This document shows, piece after piece, positions 21,381 through 32,799 of a stretch of DNA of 64,000 nucleotides. This DNA is from Trichobilharzia regenti (Eukaryota; Platyhelminthes; Trematoda; Strigeidida; Schistosomatidae). The DNA lies in NCBI GenBank assembly GCA_944472135.2, contig CALYDD020000289.1:1-64000 (forward strand). Reading direction: 5' to 3'. The notes under the pieces were generated by a model. That model did not search any database. It was not told where the DNA came from and saw only the letters and a list, made by a program, of their open reading frames with translations. The first letter of the stretch is position 1, and every line of letters begins with the position of its first letter. The translations under genes and the position numbers were made by a program.

Positions 21381-22050
21381 AATCTGTCTATGCTAAAGTA
21401 TGGTAATCCCCATTTACATTTTGGCTCTACCAATTTCCCGTTTGGTTTACTCAATGTGTGTACTTTTCCATCATTATTTCAATTGTTACCATTATTATTA
21501 TTCTCACTTTGAATTTTCCCTGGTATTATTTCACTCTTTCCATTCGTCATTCTCGGTCAATTTTGTTTTGCAACATTGAATTCTATGTTGTCAAATTTCA
21601 CACAATTTTACGTAAAGTTTTTATTTTTATTCTATTCGCACCCCTTCCAAATTGTTCTATATATAGACGAATTGTTACTAAAATTCAACGACATCCACCC
21701 TTCACTTACCTTTACTTGTGAAGAGGAGCAGGAGAATAAACTACACTTCCTCGATGTCTCGCTAAGTAGGAGAAAAGATGAGTCACTTGAGAGAAGCGTG
21801 TATAGAAAAAGCACATTCACATTCACGCACACTTCCTTAGTTACGTGCCCATTAAACATAAAAGAAATGTTGTTAAAGGTCTTACGAGCAGAGCAAGAAA
21901 GATATGTACGGATGACCTCTTAAAAAGGAAGTTGAATATATTCGCGAATCTTTGATGAAAATGGGCTGTCCAAGTAGTTTCATAAAGAAACATATGAAAA
22001 CATCAGAGAAAAACCTGAGACTCTGACTGCACGTAATAAAGCCTCTATTT

Positions 22051-22566
22051 ATGAAGTTACAATTTAATGGTGACTTATCTAGTGAGACTTTGTTCCAGAG
22101 ACTTTCCAGGAGTATACAGAGAACGTTTTTCGCAGCATACCTATTTTTGTCATTCTCTAGCCGACGAATGATTGGGACGCAAACGAAGGATCAGCTTGGT
22201 AGTTTTGCCAAATCTATGTGCATTTATCAATTCAACTGCACCTGTGGTGACAGTTATGTTGGGCGTACTACTAGACAGCTTAGCCAACGTGTCAGTGAAC
22301 ATCTCCCATCGTGGTTTGTCAAAGGACAGACGAAAACAATCCGTAGCTCATTTCCGTCACATTCAATCGATAGTGGTCATGTAGTCGAGAAAACGAGAGC
22401 CTTCAAAGTAATTCATCGTATCCCACCGAATCTTTCCGATCGACTTCGTATTCGTCTATTGCACACAGCTGAGGCGATAGGCATTCGAACCATTAAACCT
22501 TGGCTATGCATTCAAAAGAAGTTCGTACAGCCATTATCCCTCCCTTGTTGGCCTATCAAGACATAA
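22051..22566 (+). pseudogene. GIY-YIG nuclease domain of a PLE, open frame
   Basis: 171 codons without a stop, the best-preserved nuclease here. The linker KLQFNGDLSSETLFQRLSR precedes the domain; CIYQFNCTCGDSYVG gives the first motif with its cysteines and the YVG version of YIG. TTRQLSQRVSEHLPSWF contains the conserved arginine region, SHSIDSGHVVE the histidine segment, and LHTAEAIGIRTIKPWLCIQK the end. In PLEs this domain nicks target DNA for target-primed reverse transcription. The apparent ATG comes from a 1-base insertion (tttatgaag versus tttataag in unit 1 and at 33,680), so the domain was originally the C-terminus of a longer protein. Confidence 0.8.
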
Positions 22567-22962
22567 CCAACTGATGAGTTCTACACCACCCTTGTTTATA
22601 TTTTGAACCCCTTTCTTATCATCCCTTAATCTTATCTTCATTGTAAACGTGTTTCATTTCCTTCCTTCCCTTACAGTCTAGCATTACTTAATCGGTTCAC
22701 TTGTTTTTACTAGCCTTTATCGACTACTTCCACCTGAACATTTGTTTGTTTAATCATACTGTTTTTCATTATTCGTGTTATCACAGATTGTCTCACTTTT
22801 TCATCCTTATTATTGATAAAACCACTATTTATTATTATTGTTATCATTACCACTATTATGACTAATTGCACAATTTATATTCACCATCGTATTATCCTAT
22901 AGACAAAACACCATGATTGGTTTATATTTGAATTTTTATTTGTAAACTTATGTATTTTAGAG

Positions 22963-23006
22963 TTAAGCCTGATGAGATCTAATTGAAAACAATATTGTTC
23001 GCTTAA
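22963..23006 (+). ncRNA. Hammerhead ribozyme, type I, one change in stem II
   Basis: Same as 17,482-17,525 except ATC is ATT in stem II, so the pair next to the core is G-U instead of G-C. Stem I, CTGATGA, GAAA, the stem III palindrome and the cleavage triplet are intact (cleavage after C23,000). Probably weakened. Confidence 0.75.
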
Positions 23007-23264
23007 ATGTGTTGCTCTATACATGACATTAACTGTTTCGCCACTTGATATTTGACTATGATTATGATCACAAACAATTTAATTGTAATTGCATTTGATA
23101 TTATTATTATTATTATTTTATGTATTCACACTTATGATCCAATTCACTCACGGAATTCAATTCCATAAAAAGTCATCTATACACAATTGTACAGTTTGTG
23201 ATAATAAACTCCTTGAAAAGGGTGTCTTCGTTGAATTACTTCTTTTGATTTTCTTTTAGTTATA

Positions 23265-23395
23265 CCACACACCGATATAATTGATATGATTATGAACAAT
23301 AAATTTTGTTCGAAACATCATCCAAGAAATAATAGTATTTCATTGTGTGATATATCTAATATACTAATTAATATGGAAGCATAAGAGTTTAACGT
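23265..23395 (+). mobile_element. PLE terminal sequence, unit 2
   Basis: Copy of 17,775-17,905. Confidence 0.7.
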
Positions 23396-23586
23396 ACACT
23401 CATTAAGACCATGAAAGGAATGGTTGAAAAAAAAAACGTTTGCTGTATATATAGCTCTACCTTTTCCATTTGGATGGATAAACCTTTAGGTAGTATAGAT
23501 GAACTAAAAGTGGTTATTTATCACTCTAAAGACAATTTTGATTCAAGTGTATCTGGGATAGAGATGAGCAGAGTTAATTAGATGTT

Positions 23587-23917
23587 CAATTATTGTACTT
23601 CTTACGACTTCACTTCCACCCTTTTTGTAGACGCAATTATTTTGCTACAATTCACACTATTATTTCAAAAAATCATATGCATACAACTGTAAAGCTTGAA
23701 GAAGAATTCGTTGAAAAGAGTCGCATCATTAAATCCCCTGGCTTTTATTTGTTATAATGACAGTTTCTTATGAATTCAATTCAATGCTCTCTTATGGTTA
23801 ATTAGGTAACAGTAAAAACGTATATTATTCGACTCCATTTACAGTCTATAACCATCTAATTATAAACTATGTGGGTTTGACAACAGATAACGCGTTATTT
23901 GTAATTCCTTTTCCATC

Positions 23918-23954
<37 letters not shown>

Positions 23955-24257
23955 CAAAATAACTAAAGTATCCTGGCTGTTCGAAAGAGGAATATTTCAT
24001 CTTTGAACATCTCAGCAATATGCATCAATAACCAGCATGTTACACAACATGGTTTAAACAGGCAAATACGCATTTTCAGTAAATTGTTATCAGGCTTTGC
24101 AATTACATAATAAAATATTCGTCATAGATACAATAGTCAAAGAAACAATATGCATCAATAGAAACAAATATAATCAAGTAGAATGTAGGTAGAATAATAA
24201 TAAATCAAGAAAATAAGATTAAACTATGCAATTTTAGCACAGTATGATATTGACAGT
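23587..24257. other. Unassigned stretch with AT microsatellite
   Basis: 23,690-23,740 (gcttgaagaagaattcgttg, aaaagagtcg) resembles PLE terminal sequence. The rest is AT-rich without recognisable content. Confidence 0.4.
23925..23954. repeat. (AT)n microsatellite
   Basis: About 15 AT units. Confidence 0.95.
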
Positions 24258-24487
24258 GTGCGTCGGTGGCAGAGTGGCAGAATGCTTACCAATCACAAAT
24301 GTGGTCCGGAGTTCGATTCATAGCCAACGTATTCCTTTACCTCGTTAAGTCAGTAATAAGATTGGTAAAGAGTGAAGGTTGGGCATGAGACTATCAGCCT
24401 CAAAACCGTTAAAATAAATACCACTGCTACCAAATCTTCAAAGCTCTGGCTTGAAGCCGTATTTTCCATTGGGAATGTAAAAAAATG
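24258..24487 (+). mobile_element. tRNA-derived SINE, family A
   Basis: Head gtgcgtcggtggcagagtgg with B-box-like ggagttcgattca; body taagattggtaaagagtgaa; tail ctctggcttgaagccgtatt then an A run. It abuts the 3' tail of the minus-strand PLE. Confidence 0.8.
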
Positions 24488-25530
24488 GTATTGACAGAAA
24501 AGTTAGCAGTAAAGATAGAAATAAAAATAATCTTGTGTCACAAGAAGAGATAACTATTCTAGGTAAGGTTTGAAGGCCAAAAGAGAGAGAGATGGACCCA
24601 ACAAACTTTTTATGAACACACAGATTCGCTAGAGCAATGCTTATGGCAACTGCGTCAGCTGTGTTTAGCAACTGAAGACGTACAAACTTAGGGAATTGGG
24701 ATAGTACCTAGTATAGAACTGTTAAGGGCTACTTTTTATCATTCTTGTGCTCCATATTTACTTGGTGTGCTAGTCTGAAACTTTTGGTGAACTCAATAAC
24801 TCATTTACCTAACCATGTTGGACGATGTTGAGGAAGGCGAAGGTGGGCATTCTGAATCGTTCTGCCTATGTAACTGTCTCCACAAGAACAGATAGAGTAA
24901 TAAATGGACATTGAAGTGGCCTCAGTCAGTAGCAGATTCCTCACCTGCATTGGAATTATACAACGAGTCATAAGTTTTAACTACAGTGTTGTGGTAAAGA
25001 ATGATTTGAATAAAATGTTTTGGAGTTTTGTTGTTAGTAATTCAGTGGGTGTCTCTTTTTTGAATAGTATATATATATACGATTCTTCTGCGCACGTTGC
25101 AGGTATTTCTCTCTATATTTTCTCATCAAGGAGACTTTAGCGTATTTCTCTGGATATCCGTTCTCATACAATAAGTTTCCTATATTCCTTATTTCATCGT
25201 CAAGCCCGCCGGTTGTACAGACTTTTCTAGCACAAAATATCAGGATACTGATGAGATTTTGTTTGTATGCAGTGGGAACAAGCGACCTGAAAAGAGTGTA
25301 TCGACCAGCCCATGAGATTTTTTCGATTAATATCTAGCTTAATACTACCATCTTGCCTTCATGTTAGCAGAACATCGAAAAAGAATGATAAAATATTGTT
25401 TTCCTCTGTTTCGTATGTGAACTCAATTCGCGGGTGAGTCATGCTGAACGTTTGAGAAGGACTGTCGTATCGATTTTATTCTTGTGCGAGAATAAAGTAT
25501 CATCCATGTATCTACAGTACACGCTCAATG
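24488..25530 (-). mobile_element. PLE: RT C-terminus with YMDD, linker and GIY-YIG nuclease
   Basis: Right to left: YCRYMDDTLFSHKNK (catalytic box, 25,480-25,525), a thumb segment (FRSLVPTAYKQNLISILIFC), ARKVCTTGGLDDEIRNIG, YPEKYAKVSLMRKYREKYL, then a frame-shifted linker with YYSKKRHPL and the nuclease CSCGDSYIGRTIQNAHLRLP, HRPTWLGK, and the final frame 24,671-24,585 (LNTADAVAISIALANLCVHK). Frameshifts between domains and a stop in the linker. Both the YMDD and YIG-R residues are kept, so it died fairly late. Confidence 0.85.
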
Positions 25531-25814
25531 TAATATACACAAGTTACGTGTTCCCATTTACTTATGAATTATGTTGTCTACTCTATGTGTACACTATAGA
25601 CTTCTTATGAAGCGGAGCTTATTACTCCCAAAGTCATAAACTTCAAAGAAACTGATGACAGTGAGAAATTTAAATCTAATGTCACTATAGAAAACTGGAT
25701 ATAGGTAACGCATACTTTTATTTCCCATCAGACATTGAACAGTTTTCGTTTTGAATACCAGATGGTTATGAATTTTACGTGATTTGATAAGAATTGTATT
25801 AAGAACACTGGGCT
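25531..25814. other. Unassigned; possibly further PLE RT
   Basis: Lies directly upstream (minus sense) of the PLE RT box and may hold decayed RT sequence, but I could not read a motif. Confidence 0.3.
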
Positions 25815-27565
25815 GAACACTTCAAAAGACTTCTAAATCGACCGCCACCTACAACGCGCTAAATAATGCCAACACCGGAAGCACAACTACCACCAGTGGA
25901 TATTGACCCTCCGACAAGAAAAGAAATCCTGAAGACAATCAAGATGCTGAAAACTGGAAAAGCAGCAGAACCAGACGGAATCCAAGCAGAAGCGTTGAAA
26001 ATGGACCAGAGACATCAGCGGACTTGATGACATGACTAATGGAGAAGGTGGGGAAAGAGGGCAAGGCACCTGCGATTGTAAGAAAGACTACTTATCCAAA
26101 CTACCAAAGAAAGGAGAATTACGTCAATGCAAGAACTGGCGACGCATTATGCTCCTGTCTATCACAAGCAAAATACTGAACCGCATCATCCTTGGGAGAA
26201 TCAAACACGCTCTGGATGAAACTCCGACCTGAACAGGCTTGATTCAGGAGAAACATGTCATGCATTGATCAAGTCGCAACACTACATATCATCATGAACA
26301 GAGATACACATGTCAGTCGACTCTCTACTTCACTCAACTTCATCTACTTTGAAAAGGCCTTCTATGGTGCAGCGTAGATCGAGAGGTGATTTGTCGACTA
26401 CTTCACTACTAACCAGGGGCACCGCGAACAATTATACTCCTCATTTAACAGTTGTAGGATCATGCTGCATGTCAAGCAATCGAAAACGGAATCCTTCGAA
26501 GAAGTGGAGGCGAGAGTAAGAGAAGGCTGGCTGGTTGAGTACTATCTCCAATGATTTCCCTGATTTTAGTAGACTAAATAATGTGACAGATGGCGGGGGC
26601 GACGAGGAGACGGGCATTAAGTAGACCCACATGAAATACTTGAAGGATACGAACTTTGCCGATGATACGTGTCTGATTTCCCACAAACCGGAAGACATGA
26701 AAGTGAGGAGCAACAGGTTGGCGATAGAAGAAACACCAAAGTAGAATTTCACTTCAAGTAGACACAAAGGAGACAGAGGTTGGTGGTGAAGATTCCTGGC
26801 CAACAGTAACAACAACAGACAACAATAAGTCAGTATAAATGGCAGAAATCTGAAAGAAGCAACCTCCTTCACTTATCAACCTACTGACCTATCTGGGAAA
26901 AATCGTTATAACTACGGGCGGACGGAACTGAAAAGGACATAAAGGCAGGGAGGATCAGGAAAGCAAGTCAAGCAAGCTTCCATTACTCTCAAGTCTGTGT
27001 GGAGGAGATCAACAGCACTCACCATGAAGAAACAAGATGAGAATTTTCAACTCCAATGTGAAGTCAGTGCTACCAACTATATAGATGAGAGAATTAGCTC
27101 CGCGCCGCGTCACAAAGGGCACTTCGAACAAACTACACACTCTCATTAACACGTGTCTTCACCAGTACTTTGCTCAATATCAGACGGCCGGCCAGAATAG
27201 ATCAGTAACAGGGAGCGATCTCTGTCATTGAGCCACTCAACCCAGCAGGAACCGATTGTGCAACAGGAATGTGTGCAGGAAAAATAAAAGTGGATTGGCT
27301 AGTCATACTCTGAGAAAACAAACCATGGAGTGAGTGACATCACACACCAAGCCATCGCTGGAGTGGAACCCGAATGGGAGGTGGCAAGTTGGTCGTGAGT
27401 GAGAGGGTGGAGTGACATGGAGCGGAGGAGGTGATGTGAAGAAGAGATGAAATTATGTGAGCTGACATGAAGCCATGTGAAAACCTTGACGGAAAACCAA
27501 ACCTAATGGGGGACGTTTGACTGAAGCCCTATGTTTCCCTAGGGACTAAAGGAAACAACAATACT
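25815..27565 (+). mobile_element. RTE-clade LINE: RT and 3' end, 5'-truncated
   Basis: Starts in EHFKRLLNRP, then PPTRKEILKTIKMLKTGKAA, PDGIQAEALK (RT N-terminal motif), KLPKKGELRQCKNWR-IMLLS and KILNRIILGRIKHALDETPT (26,032-26,232), a decayed middle, the catalytic box as NFADDTCLISHKPEDM (about 26,648-26,695), the post-RT segment, and the 3' end tttccctagggactaaagg (about 27,533-27,552) with a short repeat tail. Stops and frameshifts throughout; the FADD aspartates survive. The long antisense frame 26,441-26,872 is a shadow. Confidence 0.85.
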
Positions 27566-28131
27566 GATAATATTAATAACAGTCAGTTAATATTCCCTTA
27601 TTTCCTAAAGATAAGCTATTAGCAAATTCACTAAAAATGCAAACAAACTTAAAGTAAACTGGTTCATAATCACCAAGGAAATGTCAATTAAACATTAAAT
27701 TTTTCAGTGTACAATGAATAGATCATATGATGAGGCATTAGGCGTATTAGTGATAAAGTACAAACACCATGCTTGAGCATTTCACTTGTGTTTCTTTTTT
27801 TTGAGTGACACTTTAGACATATTAGTGATAAAATATCCCAAATGAAATGAAAAATAAATTATAACTTCAGTTAACCTATTGGTACAGTACAAATACCAAA
27901 TGAATGTTTAGTGGAAAAAGAGACATACTGAGAAAAGAATGTGTATGACTGTCAGAGAAACAAAGAAGGAAGTCTTTTAGTAGGACAATAAGAAGACTTG
28001 ATAATAATAATAATAACTGACTGACTTCTGGTTGAATAATTACCCAGGAAATCATTCGGTAATTCACTTGGAACAGACAGTGCAAACTTCATCCAAGGAT
28101 TACCTTTTATAAATTTGACAGGAAAAAAAGC
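27566..28131. other. Unassigned AT-rich stretch
   Basis: No element or coding signal recognised. Confidence 0.4.
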
Positions 28132-28269
28132 ATTAATGCAGAATAACATGGATCCATCTTATTTCCTTGGTTCTCATCAGCTGCATACAACCTATATTCT
28201 AATAAAATAAGTCAGTGCACAGTTTTAACATACTTTTGTCTATCAACAGGCACACTGTAAGAGCGTCAT

Positions 28270-28850
28270 GGTAAAACAAAACATCAGGATGATAAGGTAT
28301 TACAGTATATTATCAGGAAATATGGCAAGAATAATTACAAGAAACCTAATGTAGCCATGGTCGACGACAAGCCAGTTTCATCGAACTCTACTTCAGTGGC
28401 GATGATATTATGAGAGTTATGAATAAAAGTTGAGCAAAGATCTGTCTAGGATGTATCCTGCAGTAAAACTAATCTCTTTAATCCGAATATCCTTGTGGTT
28501 TGTGCAGTCAGAGATTGAAAGGTACTCTTCATATGTAAACTCCAACTGTCTACATCAATTTACATGTATCTGCAGAAGCAGTTACATAGGAAAAAAAGAA
28601 AAAAGAGCCTACATCAGATCCCTCGAATATGTGCCAGTGAGCTTCCGGTTAAAGTGGCAAAACAGTTTAAGCTCTACAATCACCAAACACCTGATAGACA
28701 CAGGACACCAAGTAAACGCTACGGGATCATTGAAAGTAACTGATAGACAAGATAGCTGAAGTCTTCTTCGGTTTGCTGTGGATATTGCAATAAAACGGAT
28801 GAAACCTGTCCTGTGTCCAAAAGGAATCTGTCATTGAATTTCAATTACCC
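28270..28850 (+). mobile_element. PLE linker and GIY-YIG nuclease
   Basis: Linker remnants (KLSKDLSRMYPAVKLIS) then CLHQFTCICRSSYIGKKEKR, SLEYVPVSFRLKW, ITKHLIDTGHQVNA, and after a stop RMKPVLCPK. Cysteines, YIG and the histidine segment are present; the arginine after YIG is lysine. Belongs to a PLE lineage different from those at 16-23 kb. Confidence 0.8.
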
Positions 28851-29191
28851 TAGTGACTCATCCCCTAAGTAATTCCTTGTTTCACATTCACATAAATTAT
28901 CTTTTCAAATCCCCCTCTTTTTCCGTTTGACTTCCATAAAAGATAATTTTACTCAATCTTTCGAGTTCTGCTCGCCACAGTACATCATCGTCTCTTCATT
29001 TGACGTCTTGCATACCGAATTTTGATCTTCTCTTATCTAACTACGTAACTGTTACTAACTTTTTTTACCACCCTAACAGCAAAATTTGCCAAGTGATTTT
29101 TTTTTTGAGAAACTTCTGTCTAACAAGATATATATACATATATACTGTAATACTTCAGATAACTTATGTATTGTTTCACTAAGACGCTGTT

Positions 29192-29420
29192 AGTGGGCCT
29201 GTTGCACAGAGGTAGAATGCTTGCCAACCATGCAGGTGATTCGGGGTTCAACCCCAGGCCAACGCACTCCTTTACCTTTCCAGGTTAATAATGAGACTGG
29301 CAAAGAGGGAAGGTTGGGCATGAGACTAGCAATCCCATCTTGCAAAAATAAATACCACTGATACCTAAACTTTAAAACTCTAGCTTGAAGTCCTATGTTC
29401 CTCTGGGGATGTTAGGGAAT
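29192..29420 (+). mobile_element. tRNA-derived SINE, family A
   Basis: Head gttgcacagaggtagaatgc with B box ggggttcaaccccagg; body agactggcaaagagggaagg; tail ctctagcttgaagtcctatg. Sits inside the inverted-repeat block. Confidence 0.85.
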
Positions 29421-29580
29421 GAAAGAATGCTGACTAATAGGACTCTCTTGCAGTATCCCTATTGATAGACAAAAGTATGTTAAAACTGTACGCTGACTTA
29501 TTTTTTATTAAAGAATATAGGCTGTATGCAGATGATGAGAACCAAGGAAATAAGATGGATCCATGTTATTCTGCATTAAT

Positions 29581-29903
29581 GTTTGTCCCTTCTCTGCGCA
29601 GATAGTCAAAATCTGAGTGGTTAAAAAACCAGCTAGTTTTCTGCAAATAAAATAATCTGCTGAATATATCTTTACTATCACTACTGAAATAGTTGGTTGT
29701 CAATGACTAACAATGGAATCCAAAAGGTACTTTTGGTCATATTCACGACTCACTAGCTAAATACATTTGTATCCCACTACGACATAATCACTCTATGGGT
29801 GCACCATTACTTACTATCAGTCAGGTGCATCCCGCTGACAAGTCCAAAATGGGGCAGAACACACCTCCTGACCTTCACAGTTAGCCATCATCAACCAATA
29901 ATA
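29581..29903. other. Unassigned stretch
   Basis: Nothing recognised. Confidence 0.4.
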
Positions 29904-30108
29904 AGGCTTAATGTTATACGAGCTTGCCTAGCAACCACAAGGTCCTGGGTTAAAACCTCAGTGGTGGCTGCCTACTGGCAAACAGTCCCAAACTACTATG
30001 AAATAGCTGTCCAGTACTCCCAGGTTTTCCAATGGTTCTGTAACCAGTGTCAACTCATGATGAAATCCTGTAATCAATCAACCGAATTCCTACAAACCAA
30101 CACCTAAA
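29904..30108 (+). mobile_element. Hammerhead SINE, degenerate
   Basis: Begins in the tRNA-like head (ggcttaatgttatacgagc; ctgggttaaaacctc is a ruined B box). Hammerhead remnants: acagtcccaaactactatga, aatagctgtccagtactccc. Tail ttttccaatggttctgtaac. The frame 29,799-30,107 is not a gene. Confidence 0.75.
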
Positions 30109-30820
30109 TAACATCTTGTTCATCTCAGGATAACTTTGAAACATCCATACTAACCGCCAACATTTCAACAGAGAATAAGGATTTCAAATCAACACAAATT
30201 ATTCAACGGAAGATTTAAAGTAATCTAAATATTTTCCCTAAAACCAAAGAACAATAAAATGCTTTATTCACAAATGAATATTATAAATGTTCGAATTTTG
30301 TTTAAATAATCTAATTATTTTCAAAAAATAAATCCCTTTTAATAAGAAATAAATTCAAATCACTTGATGTAACTGGAGGAAACGGTTCATGTCAAAGTTA
30401 ATTTGATACGAATCTTGACGTGCTTCATTAAATTATATCAACGTTACATTATTATTATTATTCATAGATCACTGATCTAATTAACTATCATGTGATCGCT
30501 ATTTTGCAGAATGGGAAAAACATTTGAAAAAAGCGCTCTAACAGGAAATCAACCATCTGTCAAAAAAATTAAGTTTAATTATATCAGTTTGATTTGGTAT
30601 ATGCGTGTGTACTACAACAAGAACAATTATTGAGTACGACTCACATAGATCAGGGGAACAACAAGGAAGCACACTGTCGTATTTTTTCGTTTTTTTAAAG
30701 ATTAATAAGAAGAGACGATAATTCATTTCAACTTTCAGAGAAAAAAGATGAATTTATGTAGCATATGGTAAAAGTGAAATTCAAAAAGAAAATTCAAAAA
30801 TCAAATCTGATGACTTTATC
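30109..30820. other. Unassigned AT-rich stretch
   Basis: No recognisable element. A short palindromic motif (agatcactgatctaatt near 30,466) also occurs near 40,285. Confidence 0.4.
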
Positions 30821-30830
30821 ACTGATAATA

Positions 30831-31819
30831 TCATGATTTCTTTTAATTCCTAGAGGAACATTGGGCTTCAGCTGCGCGTCTCCATTGCCTTCGGTTCTCT
30901 GCCAACGTTTTCACCCCGCTCCAAGTCTCCCCACATGCTTTCATCTCCTCTTCACATGACATCCTGCATATCACCCCACCCTAGGACGACCAACTCGCCG
31001 CCTCCCTTTCGGGTTCCAATCGAGCACTGGCTTGTCTAGTGATGTCACTTGATGGTTTCCTCAGAGTATGGCCAATCTACCTACATTTCTCCTGGCTATT
31101 TGTTGCACAATTGGTTCCTGGTTGGTTTGCTCCCAGAGATCACTATTGCTGATCCTTTCTGGCCATCTGATCTTGAGTATTGAGTGAGGACAGCTGTTAA
31201 TGAAGGTCTGTAGTTTGTTTGAGATGCTTTTATGACTCACCGAGTCTCTGATCCGTTGAAAATCCGGATGTTATTTTTGATGCTGAGTGCTGTTGGCCTC
31301 CATACAGACTTAAGAGTAATGAAGGCTTGTCTTGCCTTCCCAATCCTCGCCGCTTTGATATCCTCATCAGTTCCGTCCGTCTGTACTTGAAGCGATGCTT
31401 CCCAGATAGTTAGGTAGGTAAAGGAGGTTGTTTCTTTCAGGTTCCTCCCATTTATGCTGGCCGATTGTTGTCTGTTGTTGTTTTTGTTGCTGCTGTTGGT
31501 GTTGGCCAGGAATCTTCATCACCTCTGTTTTATCTATGTTCTCTTGAAGTCCTATCTTTGATGCTTCGTTCATCTCCAACTTGTTGCTTTTCACTTGCAT
31601 ATCTTCCTGTTTGTGGGAAATCAGACATATATCACCGGCGAAGTCCAGATCCTCCAAGTGTTTTGTGTGAGTCCATTTTATGCCTCTTTCTTGATTGCTC
31701 GCTCTTTGTCGCATTATCTAATCTACTGCAATCAGGAAAATCATTGGTGATAGTAGACAGCCTTGCCTCACTTCGAAGGATTTCGTAAGTTTCCCGTTGT
31801 GGATTACTTGGCATGCAGT
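30831..31819 (-). mobile_element. RTE-clade LINE 3' fragment with target duplication
   Basis: Flanked by ACTGATAATA at 30,821-30,830 and 31,820-31,829, the expected 10 bp target duplication. Minus strand: GCLLSPMIFL, then LEDLDFAGDICLISHKQEDM (31,660-31,600), DKTEVMKIPGQHQ, and the post-RT segment to the 3' end at about 30,845. The catalytic FADD reads FAGD, so the RT is inactive. 5'-truncated insertion. Confidence 0.85.
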
Positions 31820-31922
31820 ACTGATAATAACGAATTACATATTTCCTTATGTACTTCTTACAGTAGCCGTCTGTTACATATTATATTCGATTACACCGAT
31901 TTACTTAGTTTAGACATATAGC

Positions 31923-32216
31923 TGTTGTTGTGTTGCTCTATTTGACCAAACAAGTATACACGCACGTATATCCTGGTACTTCTTCGCGTTTATTATTGTA
32001 TCATAACGCTGTGATTACTCGACATCCACAACATAAATCAAAAGACACTTGACACGGGAGTACGAACGTGTATTCTCACAGTAGTCAAAATTCAAAAGTT
32101 GAGCGAGTACAATGTATCAATTGTTATCAAGCACTCTTTAGAGTGATAAACAAATCAAAGTTCAATTGCATAGCGAAAGTATACTACGATGATTAATAAT
32201 AAAATGGGTCACCACA
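31923..32216 (-). mobile_element. Probable solo LTR
   Basis: On the minus strand it starts TGTGGTGACCC and ends ACACAACAACA, i.e. TG..CA ends, about 294 bp. It includes a polyadenylation-like acaataataaacg and a region of stop-dense, unique-looking sequence. I see no clear target duplication and no second copy in the window. Could be a solo LTR of a Gypsy-like element; alternative: part of a PLE terminus. Confidence 0.45.
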
Positions 32217-32224
32217 CTGTCAGT

Positions 32225-32450
32225 AACCTGCCATAAATGGCTCTTATTGAGCTGCACATTCAAAGTTCAGTTAACCTGCAGTAGTAGGATTTTTAGACAG
32301 AAGGGTGGTATTAGGATGAAGTCACCGCTTGGTGTACTGTTGGCTGATTGTTTTAGTTTAAAGATTGAAAACATTAAGCTCGGTCAGGCCAATGGTAACC
32401 TTGATATGTACACAAGATATATAGACGTCATATAATAGTTGGTGATATTT
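32225..32450 (+). mobile_element. PLE reverse transcriptase fragment
   Basis: FRQKGGIRMKSPLGVLLADC (resembling FRQ-GG-AMGSPLGVLLAD of PLE RTs), FSLKIENIKLGQ, then YTRYIDVI where RYMDD is expected. The catalytic DD is lost. Confidence 0.75.
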
Positions 32451-32799
32451 TACTGTTATTCAACGATTGTCATCAGTTCTTATAAATTACCTATTTTTCA
32501 AAAAAACCCATCTTTTTGAGTTCTTCGCTAGGCGTAATAACGCATCTCTTAAAAGATCCATCGAACAAAGACTTACATGAAATCGACTGATGCTGGCAAA
32601 AGACATCTTATTCATTCCTTTCATTGTAAGACAAGCAATACTTGTGGTTCTGACTGTGCTGACGCATATATCTCTTTCCTAAACGTTACGCTTGGTGCAG
32701 ACAGTCACCCAGGACCGGTTTACTAACAAAAATATAAAACTGGAAACATTTATTTCTCGAAACTTATTTAAAACAAGCAACAAAGTCTAACAGAGCAGG

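Larger units (their letters stand above)
21550..23250 (+). mobile_element. PLE: RT C-terminus, linker, nuclease and 3' tail with ribozyme, unit 2
   Basis: Copy of 16,060-17,770. RT remnant frame 21,576-21,923; an uninterrupted nuclease frame 22,051-22,566; ribozyme at 22,963-23,006. The RT still lacks its DD pair and the linker is frame-shifted. Confidence 0.9.
18102..23586. repeat. 5.5 kb tandem duplication, unit 2
   Basis: 5,485 bp, head to tail with unit 1 (constant offset of 5,487 bp over the left part). It ends at gatgttca, after which the sequence departs (attattgtac). Differences from unit 1 include a point change in the ribozyme and an intact nuclease frame. Confidence 0.95.
28132..29580. 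repeat. Block bounded by ~134 bp inverted repeats
   Basis: Left arm 28,132-28,265 and right arm 29,438-29,580 are reverse complements with a few mismatches, both starting attaatgcagaataacatgg at the outer ends. Between them lie a PLE nuclease fragment and a family A SINE. A third, diverged copy of the arm sequence is at about 37,000-37,130 (ttggcttctcatcatctgtt). No target duplication is visible. The arms are probably PLE terminal repeats in inverted orientation, a layout known for Penelope. Confidence 0.8.

Noticed and set aside
12615..23586. CRISPR array or phage-like tandem block
   Set aside because: The repeat is 5.5 kb and made of eukaryotic retroelements; no short regularly spaced repeats exist in the window.
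26441..26872. 143-codon minus-strand frame
   Set aside because: Antisense to the RTE reverse transcriptase and post-RT region at 25,815-27,565.
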